From: Amycolatopsis mongoliensis
GTDB lineage: Bacteria; Actinomycetota; Actinomycetes; Mycobacteriales; Pseudonocardiaceae
Assembly: GCF_030285665.1 (NCBI RefSeq)
Contig: NZ_CP127295.1
Location: 6,200,001 to 6,264,000, forward strand
Direction of reading: 5' to 3'
DNA: 64,000 bases
Shown: in pieces, positions 24,691 to 33,871 of the stretch
Position numbering within the stretch: the stretch's first letter is position 1
How the letters are laid out: every line of letters begins with the position of its first letter
Made by a program: the position numbers and the translations under genes
The notes under the pieces: generated by a model
Databases searched by the model: none
What the model was told of the DNA's origin: nothing
Seen by the model: only the letters and a program-made list of their open reading frames with translations

Positions 24691-26177
24691 ACATCGGCAC
24701 CTTCCTGGAAAGGGGAGCGAAGCGAAACAGCGGCGCTCCCGCGATCGTTTTCGGCGACCGAGTCCTCGGTTACCCATCGTTGATCGACCGGGTAGGACGG
24801 CTGGCCGCCGGGCTCCGCGAACTGGGGTTGGCACGCGGCGACCGTGTGCTTCTGCTGATGCCGAACTGCCCGGAACTCGTCGAGTGCCTGTGGGCGTGTT
24901 TCCGGGGCGGCTTCGTGGCCGTCCCGGTGAACTGGCACCTGCACCCCGACGAGGTGGGCTACATCGTCGACGACAGCGTGGCCTCGGCAGTAGTCCTGTC
25001 CGAAGCCACCGCGCACGTCGCCGGCACCCTCGGAGGCGGCGTCCGCGTCATCCAGGTGGGCGCGGTGGGTGCCACCGCCAAGGTGTGCGAGTACGAGTCG
25101 GTCTTCGCCGACCATCCGGCACCGGTCGCGGACACGCAGGCCGACGACGCCGCCTGGCTGTTCTACACCTCCGGCACGACCGGCAAGCCCAAGGGCGCGG
25201 TGCTCACCCACCGCAACCTCACCGCCATGAGCCGCGCCTACCAGCACGATCTGGACGCTGTTCCGGACGGCAGCGTGCACCTGCACGCCGCCCCGCTCAC
25301 CCACGGCAGCGGTCTGTACCTCGTGCCGACCACGGACCGCGGGGCCACGCACGTGATCGCGCCGGGTACCAGCTTCTCCCCGTCGGGGTACCTCGACCTG
25401 ATCGAGCGACACCACGTCACCCACGCCACGTTCCTGGCGCCGACGATGCTCAACCGCCTCGTCGCCCAAGCCGCCGCCCGCGACCTGACGAGCCTGCGCA
25501 GCATCGTCGTCGGCGGAGCACCGCTGTACCAGGAGGACCTGCACCGCGCGACCGCGGCGTTCGGCCCGATCATCACCCAGATGTACGGCCAAGGCGAAGC
25601 CCCGATGACCATCACCGTCATGCCGGCTGACGAGGCCCTGTCCCGGCCGGGCTCCTGCGGACGCCCGTTCAGCACCGTGGACGTGCGCATCCGCGACGTC
25701 GACGGGCGGCCGGTGGCCCCGGGTGCGGACGGCGAAGTGCAAGTCAAGGGCGACGTCGTCATGCGTGAGTACTGGCACAACCCCGACGCGACCCGGCGCA
25801 CGCTCGAGGACGGCTGGCTGCGCACCGGCGACATCGGCCACTTCGAGGACGGCTACCTCTACCTCACCGACCGCGCCAAGGACGTCATCATCACCGGCGG
25901 CTCCAACGTGTACCCGCGCGAGGTGGAAGAGGTCCTGCTCCGCCACCCCGCCGTGCGGGAAGCGGCCGTGATCGGTGTCCCGGATCCCGACTGGGGCGAG
26001 TCGGTCCGCGCGTTCGTCGTCGCCTCGGGCGTCACCGCAAGCGAGCTCATCGAGTACTGCGCGACGCGAATCGCGTCGTTCAAGAAGCCGCGGTCGGTGT
26101 ACTTCGTCGACGAGCTCCCCAAGAACGCCACCGGCAAGATCCTCAAACGCGAACTCCGGCACACGAGCACCAGGTGA
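24687..26177 (+). CDS. AMP-forming acyl-CoA ligase
   Basis: A 496-aa ANL-superfamily ligase. The P-loop LFYTSGTTGKPKGAVLTH (about 155-172), the MYGQGEAP adenylate motif, the GWLRTGDIG hinge region and the final Lys in PKNATGKILKREL are all present, so it should adenylate a carboxylate and load CoA. The size and short N-terminus suit medium-chain, aryl or unusual acids; the substrate is not readable. It is coupled to the HIT-like gene and ends the intact part of the catabolic operon. Confidence 0.9.
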   Translation: MNIGTFLERGAKRNSGAPAIVFGDRVLGYPSLIDRVGRLAAGLRELGLARGDRVLLLMPNCPELVECLWACFRGGFVAVPVNWHLHPDEVGYIVDDSVASAVVLSEATAHVAGTLGGGVRVIQVGAVGATAKVCEYESVFADHPAPVADTQADDAAWLFYTSGTTGKPKGAVLTHRNLTAMSRAYQHDLDAVPDGSVHLHAAPLTHGSGLYLVPTTDRGATHVIAPGTSFSPSGYLDLIERHHVTHATFLAPTMLNRLVAQAAARDLTSLRSIVVGGAPLYQEDLHRATAAFGPIITQMYGQGEAPMTITVMPADEALSRPGSCGRPFSTVDVRIRDVDGRPVAPGADGEVQVKGDVVMREYWHNPDATRRTLEDGWLRTGDIGHFEDGYLYLTDRAKDVIITGGSNVYPREVEEVLLRHPAVREAAVIGVPDPDWGESVRAFVVASGVTASELIEYCATRIASFKKPRSVYFVDELPKNATGKILKRELRHTSTR

Positions 26178-26185
26178 ACAACACC

Positions 26186-26385
26186 ATGACGAGCACCCTG
26201 CCCGCCACGACCGCGCCCGATTCGCGCCGCGCCGCGGCGTTGCGCGAGATCGAGCAGCGCATCCTGTGGCTGTCCACGGCGACCACCTGTTCACGAGCCT
26301 CGAAGAAGCGGTGACGCACGCCCGGGCACACGTGCGGCGCATCCGAAGCACCGCGGCCGACGCCCACTCCGGGGCCGCCGGCTGA
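26186..26385 (+). pseudogene. Deleted transketolase/pyruvate dehydrogenase E1-like remnant
   Basis: From ATG 26186 the frame reads RREIEQRILWLSTA-like sequence (RAAALREIEQRILWLSTAT), the usual first helix of transketolase- and E1-type thiamine enzymes, where family members continue to a GLKVGGHQ motif. Here it stops at 26312. An overlapping frame carries DHLFTSLEEAVTHARAHVRR up to 26385, like the end of some protein. A large internal deletion joining start and end out of frame explains both. Low-length evidence, so tentative. Confidence 0.45.
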
Positions 26386-26862
26386 TCCACATGGTTCCCG
26401 ACCCGATGGGCTCGTCTCCGGCGAGGTGCCGGCCGCCGCCGACCGGAAGCCGGAGGTCTATCCGCAGCTCCAGCGGGACGCGACGTATCACCCCGCACAT
26501 CGACAAGACGCCCTTGGCGAGCCCGCCGAAGGCCGGCGTGCTGATCGTGGTGCCGACCGGCGGTGAGCACCGTCCGGACGATGTTGCCTCCGAACCACCG
26601 CGAACTGCTCCCACGCCCGCGCCGCGTCCGCCACGATGCGCAGACCGAGCTCTTGTTGTCCGCTGCCGGTTCGTTCCGGATCTATTGCTGCAGAAGCGTC
26701 GCCGATGTCCCGATACATGACATCCACGTACAGGCTTTGCGATGCATAGGACATCGGCGACAGTTATGCGTCAAGTGGGCAAGGTGCTCTGCGCCCAGCG
26801 CATTTGGCCGATTCGGTGAAGCCCGAGTGAGACGTGTGTGCTCCTGAGCTCGCGCGTTGGCG
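26386..26862. other. Intergenic stretch with a long perfect inverted repeat
   Basis: No gene is supported. GCCGATGTCC (26701-26710) and GGACATCGGC (26749-26758) form a perfect 10-base inverted repeat with 38 bases between, rich in GATG/CAT-like sub-repeats. A minus-strand frame from 26754 (MSYASQSLYVDVMYRDIGD...) begins inside this repeat but matches nothing I know. The dyad may be an operator for a lost regulator or the residue of a mobile element end. Confidence 0.4.
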
Positions 26863-28026
26863 TCAGGAACGAAGGGTGCGCAGGCCGGTGCGGATTTCGC
26901 TGACCAGGATCTCGGGCTGTTCCAAGGCTGCGAAGTGCCCGCCTTTGTCGGCCTCGCCGTAGTGGATCAAATTGCTGTAGGTGTCTTCGATCCAGCTTCG
27001 TGGCAGGCGTGGGATGTCCTTCGGGAAGACGGTCACCGCGACCGGAAGCGTCAGCTTCGGGCCGGCGAGAGTGCCCGATTTGTTCTCCCAGTAGATGCGG
27101 GCGGACGACGCCGCGCTGTTGGTGAACCAGTAGAGGGATATCGCGTCGAGCATGTCGTCCATGCCGAGGGCGTCCTCGGCGAGCCCGTGGTTGTCGGTCT
27201 TGGACTGGAACTTCTCGTAGATCCAGGCGGCCTGACCGGCGGGAGAGTCCGCCAGGGCGAATCCGACAGTCTCCGGCTTCGTGCGCTGAAGGTGGTTCGA
27301 CCCACCGAGATCGCCGTTGTAGAGGGCGAGGGTCTCCACGGCGTGGCGTTGTTCGGGCGACAAGGTGTCGGGTATCTGTGCGGGAAAGGCGTACTGGGTG
27401 TTCAGATGGATTCCGAGAAGCCCCTCGGGGTGCATGGCCCCGAGGGCGGTGGTGACGACGGCACCCCAATCACCGCCCTGTGCGGCCCATCTCGGGTAGC
27501 CGAGACGCCTCATCAGCTCCACCCACGCGCCTGCGATGCGCGATACAGTCCACCCGGTCTCCGTGGGCTTCTGGGAGAACCCGAACCCGGGGAGTGACGG
27601 GACGACGACGTCGAATGAATCGGCGGCGTCTCCTCCGAACGAAACCGGATCGGTCAGCGGGCCGATCAGCTTCAGGAACTCGACGATCGAGCCCGGCCAT
27701 CCGTGCGTGAGGATCAGCGGCATCGCGTCGGGATTCTTGGACCTGACGTGGATGAAGTGGATGTCCAGTCCGTCGATCTCGGTCAGGAACTGGGGGAAAC
27801 GATTGAGCTCGGACTCGAAGCGCCGCCAGTCGTAGCCGCGCTCCCAGTAGTCGACCAGGGATCTGGCGTTCTCCACGCGAACCCCTTGCGACCAGTCGCC
27901 CACCGTTTCCGGGTCCGGCCATCGGGTTCTGGCCAGTCGCTGCTTCACGTCGTCGATCTCCGAGTCCGGGATCGAGACGGTGAACGGGCGGACGAGGGTC
28001 GAGGTCGGCGGCGTCGGTGCGGTCAT
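26863..28026 (-). CDS. Epoxide hydrolase (EHN-type alpha/beta hydrolase)
   Basis: A 387-aa epoxide hydrolase. The N-terminal EHN region begins VRPFTVSIPDSEIDDVKQRL. The oxyanion motif is HGWPGS (109-114), the nucleophile is Asp186 in QGGDWGA, and the general base is His in KGGHFAALEQP near the C-terminus. These open epoxides to diols through an ester on Asp. The frame extends to TTG 28083, but ATG 28026 follows GGAGAAGG and fits family length. It diverges from a TetR gene across two near-identical palindromes, so it is inducible, probably by an epoxide or its precursor. Confidence 0.92.
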   Translation of the reverse strand: MTAPTPPTSTLVRPFTVSIPDSEIDDVKQRLARTRWPDPETVGDWSQGVRVENARSLVDYWERGYDWRRFESELNRFPQFLTEIDGLDIHFIHVRSKNPDAMPLILTHGWPGSIVEFLKLIGPLTDPVSFGGDAADSFDVVVPSLPGFGFSQKPTETGWTVSRIAGAWVELMRRLGYPRWAAQGGDWGAVVTTALGAMHPEGLLGIHLNTQYAFPAQIPDTLSPEQRHAVETLALYNGDLGGSNHLQRTKPETVGFALADSPAGQAAWIYEKFQSKTDNHGLAEDALGMDDMLDAISLYWFTNSAASSARIYWENKSGTLAGPKLTLPVAVTVFPKDIPRLPRSWIEDTYSNLIHYGEADKGGHFAALEQPEILVSEIRTGLRTLRS

Positions 28027-28064
28027 GGCCTTCTCCTGAGCTTCGAAGCGCGGCACAACTGTTC

Positions 28065-28111
28065 GTTGCACACTGGTGTGCAACCTACTTCATTGCACGC
28101 TGGTGTGCAAT
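28065..28111. promoter_or_regulatory. Tandem TetR operators
   Basis: Two 20-base palindromes, GTTGCACAC-TG-GTGTGCAAC (28065-28084) and ATTGCACGC-TG-GTGTGCAAT (28092-28111), repeat 27 bases apart. The second runs into the TetR start codon. Arms are identical except at two positions; one control element probably serves both divergent genes. Confidence 0.75.
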
Positions 28112-28112
28112 G

Positions 28113-28721
28113 ATGCGTGTCGTGCCCACCGAGTCCTCCCGTGTGCGCTCGATGAACGAGACGCGCGATCGCATCCTCGACGTCGCCCTCGACGTGCTGG
28201 GGGAGAACCCCGACGCCGGAATGGGCGACATCGCCTCCGCTGCCGGCGTCGTCCGTCGCACGGTCTACGGCCATTTCCCCTCGCGCCTCGACCTGGTTCG
28301 GACGCTGATGGAACGGGCCGTCACCGAGATGACAGCCGTGCTCACCGAAGTCAACGCCTCCGGCGCGGAAGCGGACGCGATGTGGGTCGACTTCATCGCC
28401 CGCCTCTGGCCGGTGGCGCACCGGTACCGAGTGCTGTTGGCGCTGCGCCGTGGCGAGTACGGCGAGGCGATCCACGGCCTGCTCGGGCCGGTCGACGAGC
28501 TCCTCGCCGACCTCGTGAAACGGGGCCAGGACAGCGACGTGTTCGCGCGGCACCTGCCGGCGGGCATGCTGAGCCAGGTTGCCTACGGCGTCGTGTTCGC
28601 CATCGCGGACAGCGACCTGCCGAACGGGACCCTCGGCGCCCGAGCGGCGACGATCACGAGCCTGCTGATGCTGGGAGTTCCCGAGCCGCGCGCGATCGCT
28701 CTCGTGGGCGACCAGCCCTGA
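28113..28721 (+). CDS. TetR-family regulator of epoxide hydrolase
   Basis: A 202-aa TetR-type repressor from ATG 28113 (a start at 28152, MNETRDRILDVALDVL, is the main alternative). The helix-turn-helix reads MGDIASAAGVVRRTVYGHFPSRLDLV; the C-terminal helical part would bind the inducer. Two GTTGCAC-type palindromes lie directly before it and between it and the epoxide hydrolase, strongly implying autoregulation and control of that enzyme. Confidence 0.88.
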   Translation: MRVVPTESSRVRSMNETRDRILDVALDVLGENPDAGMGDIASAAGVVRRTVYGHFPSRLDLVRTLMERAVTEMTAVLTEVNASGAEADAMWVDFIARLWPVAHRYRVLLALRRGEYGEAIHGLLGPVDELLADLVKRGQDSDVFARHLPAGMLSQVAYGVVFAIADSDLPNGTLGARAATITSLLMLGVPEPRAIALVGDQP

Positions 28722-28893
28722 CCCGTTTTCGCGACGACGACGCCAGGCCACGACGTCGAGCCGGCACGGTGTCCTGGCGACTCGCTCGCGTGGTCGATGC
28801 CTGCTGGTCGTGACTGTCAGGCAAGGTGCACTGGTTCTCCGCTGGGCATGCCCTGAGCCCGCGCCGCTTCCACGACGCGGGTCAGGGTCCGCG

Positions 28894-30327
28894 TCAGAAG
28901 GCGGTCACCACTGATTGCGTGGCCGTCGTCTGCGGTGCCGGAGTGTCGGCGGTGCGGCGGGCGCCGCCGGTCAGGGGCAGGCCACCGGTGGGGGCGAACA
29001 TGCCCATGGTGAACGTCGAGCCGCTCGGTGCCGAGGCGATCGGGACGATCGGGAAGGCGTTGCCCCCGGCCCGGACCGACGTGGAGATGTAGTCGCCGAA
29101 CATGCGGCCCTGCGAGGTGTTCGGGATCCACGACAGGCTCATCGGCCCGGCGACCTGGGTGGCGGTGCTCCAGCTGGTGCCGCCGTCGGTCGAGGAGATG
29201 AACCCGACGTCGAGCTGGCACGTCGCCGCCGTGCAGTTGGCGGTGGGGTAGAAGTAGTAGGTCAGGCCGATCCGGGCACTCGTGCCCGAGGTGGAGGCGT
29301 CGACGCCGACGCCGGGGACGAAGTGGTCGACCGTGCTGGTGGTGGCGTCGATCGGGACGCGCGTCGGCGCCGACCACGTGGTGCCGTTGGCGGACTTGCT
29401 CAGCACGATGTCGTTGCTGGGGCAGCCGGAGCGGAACCGGCAGTCCGACCACGCGACGTAGACGATGCCCGCACTGTCGATTTCGGCGGTGGGCAGGGCT
29501 TCTTCGCGCAGGCCGCCGGCGGCGTCGTGGTGGCTGATCGTGGCGACGGCGACGGTCGAGGTCCAGCTCGCGCCGCCGTTGGTGGAGCGGAAGCTGCGGA
29601 TCTGGTCGTTGAGCGACAGGTAGGGGACCACGACGGTGCCGTTCGGCTGCACGACGGGCTGGCCGCCGAGACCGGTGTGGGCACCGGCGGGTGCGCGCGC
29701 CGGACCCCACGTGAGGCCGCCGTCGCTGCTGGTCTTCATCCGGATCGAGTCGCCGGAGCTGGTGATGTCGTACTGGGTGTAGCAGTTGCCGAAGAACGGG
29801 CTGGCCGCGGTGTTGTCGCAGACGATCCAATTCTTGTCCAACGATCCGGTCGCCGTGGTGATCGGATTCCCGAACGTTTTGCCGCCGTCGGTCGAGCGGC
29901 TGGTGAACACCGGCGTGCCGCTCGGGCAGTTCACACCGAGGGACGAGATCAGCCAGACGTTGTGCTTGGCGTCGAAGGCGACCGCGGCGTCGCTGATCTG
30001 GCCGCACGGGCCGCCGGTGTTGGCCGTCGTGCCGGGCAGGAAGCCGGAGGTCCAAGTGGCGCCGCCGTCGGCGGAGGTGGCGAAGCCGATGTCGGAGGAG
30101 CCGCCGCCGGAGACGCGGCCGACCTGGAAGGCGGAGACGATGGTGGTGCCGAACGCGAAGGTGCCGGGTTCGACCTCGGTTCTGTGCTGGGCTTGGGCGT
30201 CGGTGAACGGATCGGAGCTGACCTGGGTCACGGCGACGTTCGCGGACGCGGACGACGCGGAGACCAGGAGCCCGCCGATCACGACGGCCGGCAGAAGTGC
30301 GGCGACGAGTTTTCGGGACAGCGGCAT
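28894..30327 (-). CDS. Secreted Asp-box (BNR, sialidase-fold) protein
   Basis: A 477-aa exported protein: a signal peptide of about 29 residues (basic start, hydrophobic VVIGGLLVSASS, ASA cut region), then a beta-propeller-like body with repeated Asp boxes such as SADGGATW, STDGGKTF, SSDGGLTW, STNGGASW and STDGGTSW. Asp boxes are shared by sialidases and many non-enzymatic propellers; I cannot see the full sialidase Arg triad, so enzymatic activity is not assured. It diverges from another Asp-box protein at 30736, suggesting a related pair acting outside the cell. Confidence 0.8.
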   Translation of the reverse strand: MPLSRKLVAALLPAVVIGGLLVSASSASANVAVTQVSSDPFTDAQAQHRTEVEPGTFAFGTTIVSAFQVGRVSGGGSSDIGFATSADGGATWTSGFLPGTTANTGGPCGQISDAAVAFDAKHNVWLISSLGVNCPSGTPVFTSRSTDGGKTFGNPITTATGSLDKNWIVCDNTAASPFFGNCYTQYDITSSGDSIRMKTSSDGGLTWGPARAPAGAHTGLGGQPVVQPNGTVVVPYLSLNDQIRSFRSTNGGASWTSTVAVATISHHDAAGGLREEALPTAEIDSAGIVYVAWSDCRFRSGCPSNDIVLSKSANGTTWSAPTRVPIDATTSTVDHFVPGVGVDASTSGTSARIGLTYYFYPTANCTAATCQLDVGFISSTDGGTSWSTATQVAGPMSLSWIPNTSQGRMFGDYISTSVRAGGNAFPIVPIASAPSGSTFTMGMFAPTGGLPLTGGARRTADTPAPQTTATQSVVTAF

Positions 30328-30735
30328 GGCGCGTTCACCTTCTCCGTCGAGGTGAGGCAGCGAGGCGGGCAGCGGGTTCGCCGCTGCGGGCCATGACGAG
30401 TTCCGATCCAGCCACTCGATTCCACCGCGGTAAATCCGCCATGTGGAGGACCCGCCTGATCATCTGTCCCAAATAGATGGCTATGGGCGAATTCACGCAA
30501 TTGCTGACGCGTGCCAAATATTTCGGCGACGTCGAGAGCTCGAACGATCCAGAACATTCGATGGCGGCTGAACGGGGGACGAGTTGGCCGTGCGTTTACC
30601 TGGTCCCGAATGGACAGTCGACAAGTCGGTAACGGTTCGACGTGGTACGGCGACGATCCGAGCGGCGGCCAAGGCGCGGGGTGTTCCGCGTGGCTGGCCG
30701 CGCACCGGACACCCGGTCAAGCAAGGGAGTACGCC
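30328..30735. other. Divergent promoter region of the two Asp-box genes
   Basis: About 400 bases between the two starts. The middle (about 30400-30520) is less GC-rich than the genes and is the likely promoter zone. No convincing dyad or -35/-10 pair stands out, and the short frames inside lack translation signals. Confidence 0.35.
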
Positions 30736-32622
30736 GTGTCGCGTCCCCGCACCATTTCCGCGATCAGTGTGACGATTCTGAGTACGGCTGCACTCGGCGT
30801 GTTCGCCGTGGCCCCGGCCACCGCGCAGCCGTTCGGCTACCACCAGCTCACTCCGGTGCAGCAGCGCCACGTCTCAGGGCTGCTGTCCACGGTCCTCAAC
30901 GGCGAAGACCCGGCGAACGCTGCCAGAGCGCTGGTTCCGAACGGGGTCTCGCCGTCGGCCGTCGCGCCGTGTGCGAACCGGTTCGGCGCGAACGTCAAGG
31001 TCAACCAGAACTGCCTGAACCTCGCCGACCCCGATCTGCAGGGCCGGTCCCAGGCGCAGAACGAAACCTGGGCCGCTGCCGATCCGAACGACCCCGACCA
31101 CGTCATCGCCACCTACAACGACTACCGCCGCGGCGACGGCACGTGCGGCGTCAGCTATTCCCTTGACGGCGCCCGGACGTGGGCCGACGCGACCACGCCG
31201 AACGGCTTCAGCCGCGGCACCGACTTCGGCGGCGCGCCCCGGGAGTACTGGCAGTCCGGCGGCGACACCTCGGTGGCCTGGGATTCCCGCGGCAACGCCT
31301 ACCTGTCGTGCCAGGTGTTCAACCGCGGCAACACCGTTTCCCCGAACCCGGACCAGTCCAGCGCGTTCCTGGTCTTCCGCGCGACCGGCACGAACGGCGC
31401 GTCCTGGAACTTCACCGGACGTCCCGTCGCCACGCACGACGACACGGCCGGGGCCGGGAACTTCCTGCTGGACAAGCAACTGCTGACCGTCGACAGCAAT
31501 CCTCGGAGCCCCTTCCGTGACCGCGTGTACGTCTCCTGGACGACCTTCGCCGACGACGGCACCGGCTACATCTACGAAGCCTATTCCGCCGACTACGGCG
31601 AGACCTTCTCGGCGCCGGTCCTGGTCAGCGCCGACACCGCGCTGTGCGCCAACGCCCTCGGCTTCCCGACGCCACGCGGCCGGTGCAACCAGAACCAGGA
31701 CTCGCAGCCGTTCGTCGGCCCGGACGGCGCGCTCTACGTGGTGTTCAACAACTTCAACAACGCCACCGCGAACCCGGCGGACAACCACAACCAGGTGCTG
31801 CTGGCCCGCTCGGCCGACGGCGGGCAGAGCTTCAGCTCACCGGCGCTGGTCGGCAACTACCACGAGCTACCGGACTGCGCGACCTACCAGAACGGCCAGG
31901 ACCCCGGACGTGCCTGCGTCCCCGAGAAGGGGCCGTCGGCCAACTCGGTGTTCCGCGCGAGCAACTACCCGATCGGCGCCGTCGACCCGCGGAACCCGCG
32001 CCGGATCCTCGTCACCTACGGCTCGTACATCAGCCGGAACTCCCACGAGACCACCGGCTGCACGCCGACCGGGTTCAACCCCGCCACCGGCATCAACACC
32101 TACGACGGCGTGAAGAACGGCACCTGCAACAACGACATCGTCCTGTCGGCCTCGACGAACTCCGGTGCTTCGTTCGCCGGTGGCACCACCGACGTCCGGC
32201 AGTTGCCGGTGGTCACCACCGCGCCCGGCCAGGCTCGGACCGACCAGTTCTGGCAAGGCGCCGCGTTCAGCCCGGACGGCACCTTCGCGGTCAGCTACTA
32301 CGACCGCCAGTACGGCGGCGACGAGACCACCGGTTTCTCCGACATCACGGTCTCCACCGGGTTCTCCCACGCCCGGGCGACGTCGAGCAGCATGCCGCCG
32401 CCGACGCAGTTCAGCGGCACCTTCTACGGTGACTACGCCGGAATCGCCGTCACCGCTCGCACCGCGTACCCGGTCTGGTCGGACACCCGCCCGCCGGACC
32501 TGTTCCTCTGCCCCGGCACCGGCACGCCCGGCAGCCCGCCGCGCACCTGCCGGGCCGGGGCACCGAACGCGTCGATCGCCAACGACCAGGACGCCTACAC
32601 CGCCGGCGTCGGCATCCGCTGA
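30736..32622 (+). CDS. Secreted Asp-box (BNR, sialidase-fold) protein, large
   Basis: A 628-aa exported protein. GTG 30736 has AAGGGAG six bases upstream and opens a signal peptide (hydrophobic ISVTILSTAALGVFAVA, cut near ATAQ). The mature part holds Asp-box-like motifs (SLDGARTW, SADYGETF, SADGGQSF, STNSGASF), many Cys pairs suited to the outside, and conserved FxGDYxGI and YPVWSDTR segments typical of this actinobacterial propeller family. Function is unknown; glycan or peptidoglycan binding is a guess. A perfect terminator hairpin follows 12 bases after the stop. Confidence 0.8.
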   Translation: MSRPRTISAISVTILSTAALGVFAVAPATAQPFGYHQLTPVQQRHVSGLLSTVLNGEDPANAARALVPNGVSPSAVAPCANRFGANVKVNQNCLNLADPDLQGRSQAQNETWAAADPNDPDHVIATYNDYRRGDGTCGVSYSLDGARTWADATTPNGFSRGTDFGGAPREYWQSGGDTSVAWDSRGNAYLSCQVFNRGNTVSPNPDQSSAFLVFRATGTNGASWNFTGRPVATHDDTAGAGNFLLDKQLLTVDSNPRSPFRDRVYVSWTTFADDGTGYIYEAYSADYGETFSAPVLVSADTALCANALGFPTPRGRCNQNQDSQPFVGPDGALYVVFNNFNNATANPADNHNQVLLARSADGGQSFSSPALVGNYHELPDCATYQNGQDPGRACVPEKGPSANSVFRASNYPIGAVDPRNPRRILVTYGSYISRNSHETTGCTPTGFNPATGINTYDGVKNGTCNNDIVLSASTNSGASFAGGTTDVRQLPVVTTAPGQARTDQFWQGAAFSPDGTFAVSYYDRQYGGDETTGFSDITVSTGFSHARATSSSMPPPTQFSGTFYGDYAGIAVTARTAYPVWSDTRPPDLFLCPGTGTPGSPPRTCRAGAPNASIANDQDAYTAGVGIR

Positions 32623-32634
32623 CGTCATCTTCGA

Positions 32635-32664
32635 CGGGCCACCCGCGAGATCGCGGGTGGCCCG
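32635..32664 (+). terminator. Perfect 12-bp hairpin terminator
   Basis: CGGGCCACCCGC - GAGATC - GCGGGTGGCCCG, 12 base pairs with a six-base loop just after the Asp-box gene and before a convergent methyltransferase gene; it can serve both strands. Confidence 0.8.
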
Positions 32665-32733
32665 TTCCCACGGGCGAATCCGGGTCGGGGTTGTGGCGAG
32701 ACCACTCGCTCCTCTGCTGGCGGCAGGGCCCGC

Positions 32734-33513
32734 TCAGCTCCGGCGGCCGCGCGCCCCGACGGTCATCCAGGAGTAGTCCACAAAGGATGAGTTCTCGTAC
32801 ACCGCGTACGCCTCGTCGAGCAGCTCCCGGGTGACCAGGCCGGTGGCGAGCGCGTGCTCCTCGACGAGCTTCGTCGTGTTCTTGAGCCAGCCCGCCAGCG
32901 GCTGCCCGCCCCGCGCCGGCATGACCACGCCCTCCGCGGCGCAGTCGACCAGGCCGGCCGCCTCCAGCGGGACCGGCAGGGTGCGGGCCCACTCCGGGGC
33001 GGTGCCGACCCGGTCCGCCATGACGCGCGCGAGCGCCGCCATGGTCTCCCGGGTCGCCGGGTGCGAGGACAGCTCGGGCAGCGTGGTGCCGATCTCGATG
33101 AGCAGCCAGCCGCCGGGCTTGAGCCACGACGACAACCGCTCGATCACGGCGTCGCGCCCGGGCAGGTGTTCCAGCACGAACCGGGTGTGGATGACGTCGA
33201 ACTCGCCGGGCGCGTCGTCCGTGGTGACGTCGTGGTGCAGCACGGTCACCCCGAGGTCGGCGAGCGGTCCGAGGAACGCGAGGCTGAGGTCCGTCGCCAC
33301 CACGTTCTCCGGGCCGGCCAGCTCGGCCATCCTGGCTGCCACCGAGCCCGCTCCGGCGCCGACCTCCAGGCACTGCCACCCCGTCCGCACCCCGAGGTTT
33401 TCGAGCTGCCGGAAGCTGAACGGATCGAAGCTCTCCTCCAGCAGGCGAAGCCGGCGGTGCTCGGCCTGCGCCTGGGTGTCGACGAAGTTGTTCCAGCCGA
33501 TGGTCTGCGACAT
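32734..33513 (-). CDS. Class I SAM-dependent methyltransferase
   Basis: A 259-aa methyltransferase with motif I LEVGAGAGSVAARM, the acidic end of strand 2 (VVATDLS), FDVIHTRFVLEHLP and a post-I WLLIEIGT segment. ATG 33513 follows AGGAAAC at seven bases; the longer upstream frame has no such signal. It lies divergent from the A-PCP/TE/P450 cassette across about 360 bases, so it may tailor the same product, but nothing in the sequence fixes its substrate. Confidence 0.85.
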   Translation of the reverse strand: MSQTIGWNNFVDTQAQAEHRRLRLLEESFDPFSFRQLENLGVRTGWQCLEVGAGAGSVAARMAELAGPENVVATDLSLAFLGPLADLGVTVLHHDVTTDDAPGEFDVIHTRFVLEHLPGRDAVIERLSSWLKPGGWLLIEIGTTLPELSSHPATRETMAALARVMADRVGTAPEWARTLPVPLEAAGLVDCAAEGVVMPARGGQPLAGWLKNTTKLVEEHALATGLVTRELLDEAYAVYENSSFVDYSWMTVGARGRRS

Positions 33514-33871
33514 CCGGTGTTTCCTCATTCGATCAGATCGGGCGACGACGCATCGTACGGCTAGTCGCGCCGCTTCCGACAGGGTCAAAACCCTTTTTTT
33601 CGCGTTGTGCTCGAATAAGATCCGGTTGCCTAGCCGAACGTGACGGGCGTCACCGGACGGCCGGTCACTACACCATCCACATCGGACGGGGGAAGGGAAG
33701 AACACGGTCGAGCCACGGGTATTCGCAGACTTACGCTGATCGGCTTATCCCACTCTGCCACGAACGGTCGCACACCGGAGTCGATCACCTGGGCGCAGTA
33801 TTGCCTCGGACGCGATCGCACCGTAGCTTCTCCAGCGATCATCAGCCCTTTTCATTGTCGCGTCCGGAAGA
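33514..33871. other. Divergent intergenic region before NRPS cassette
   Basis: About 360 bases holding the promoters of the methyltransferase and the A-PCP gene. A TTTTTTT run (33595-33601) and lower GC near 33590-33640 suggest the promoter zone; I see no clear operator or small gene. Confidence 0.3.
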
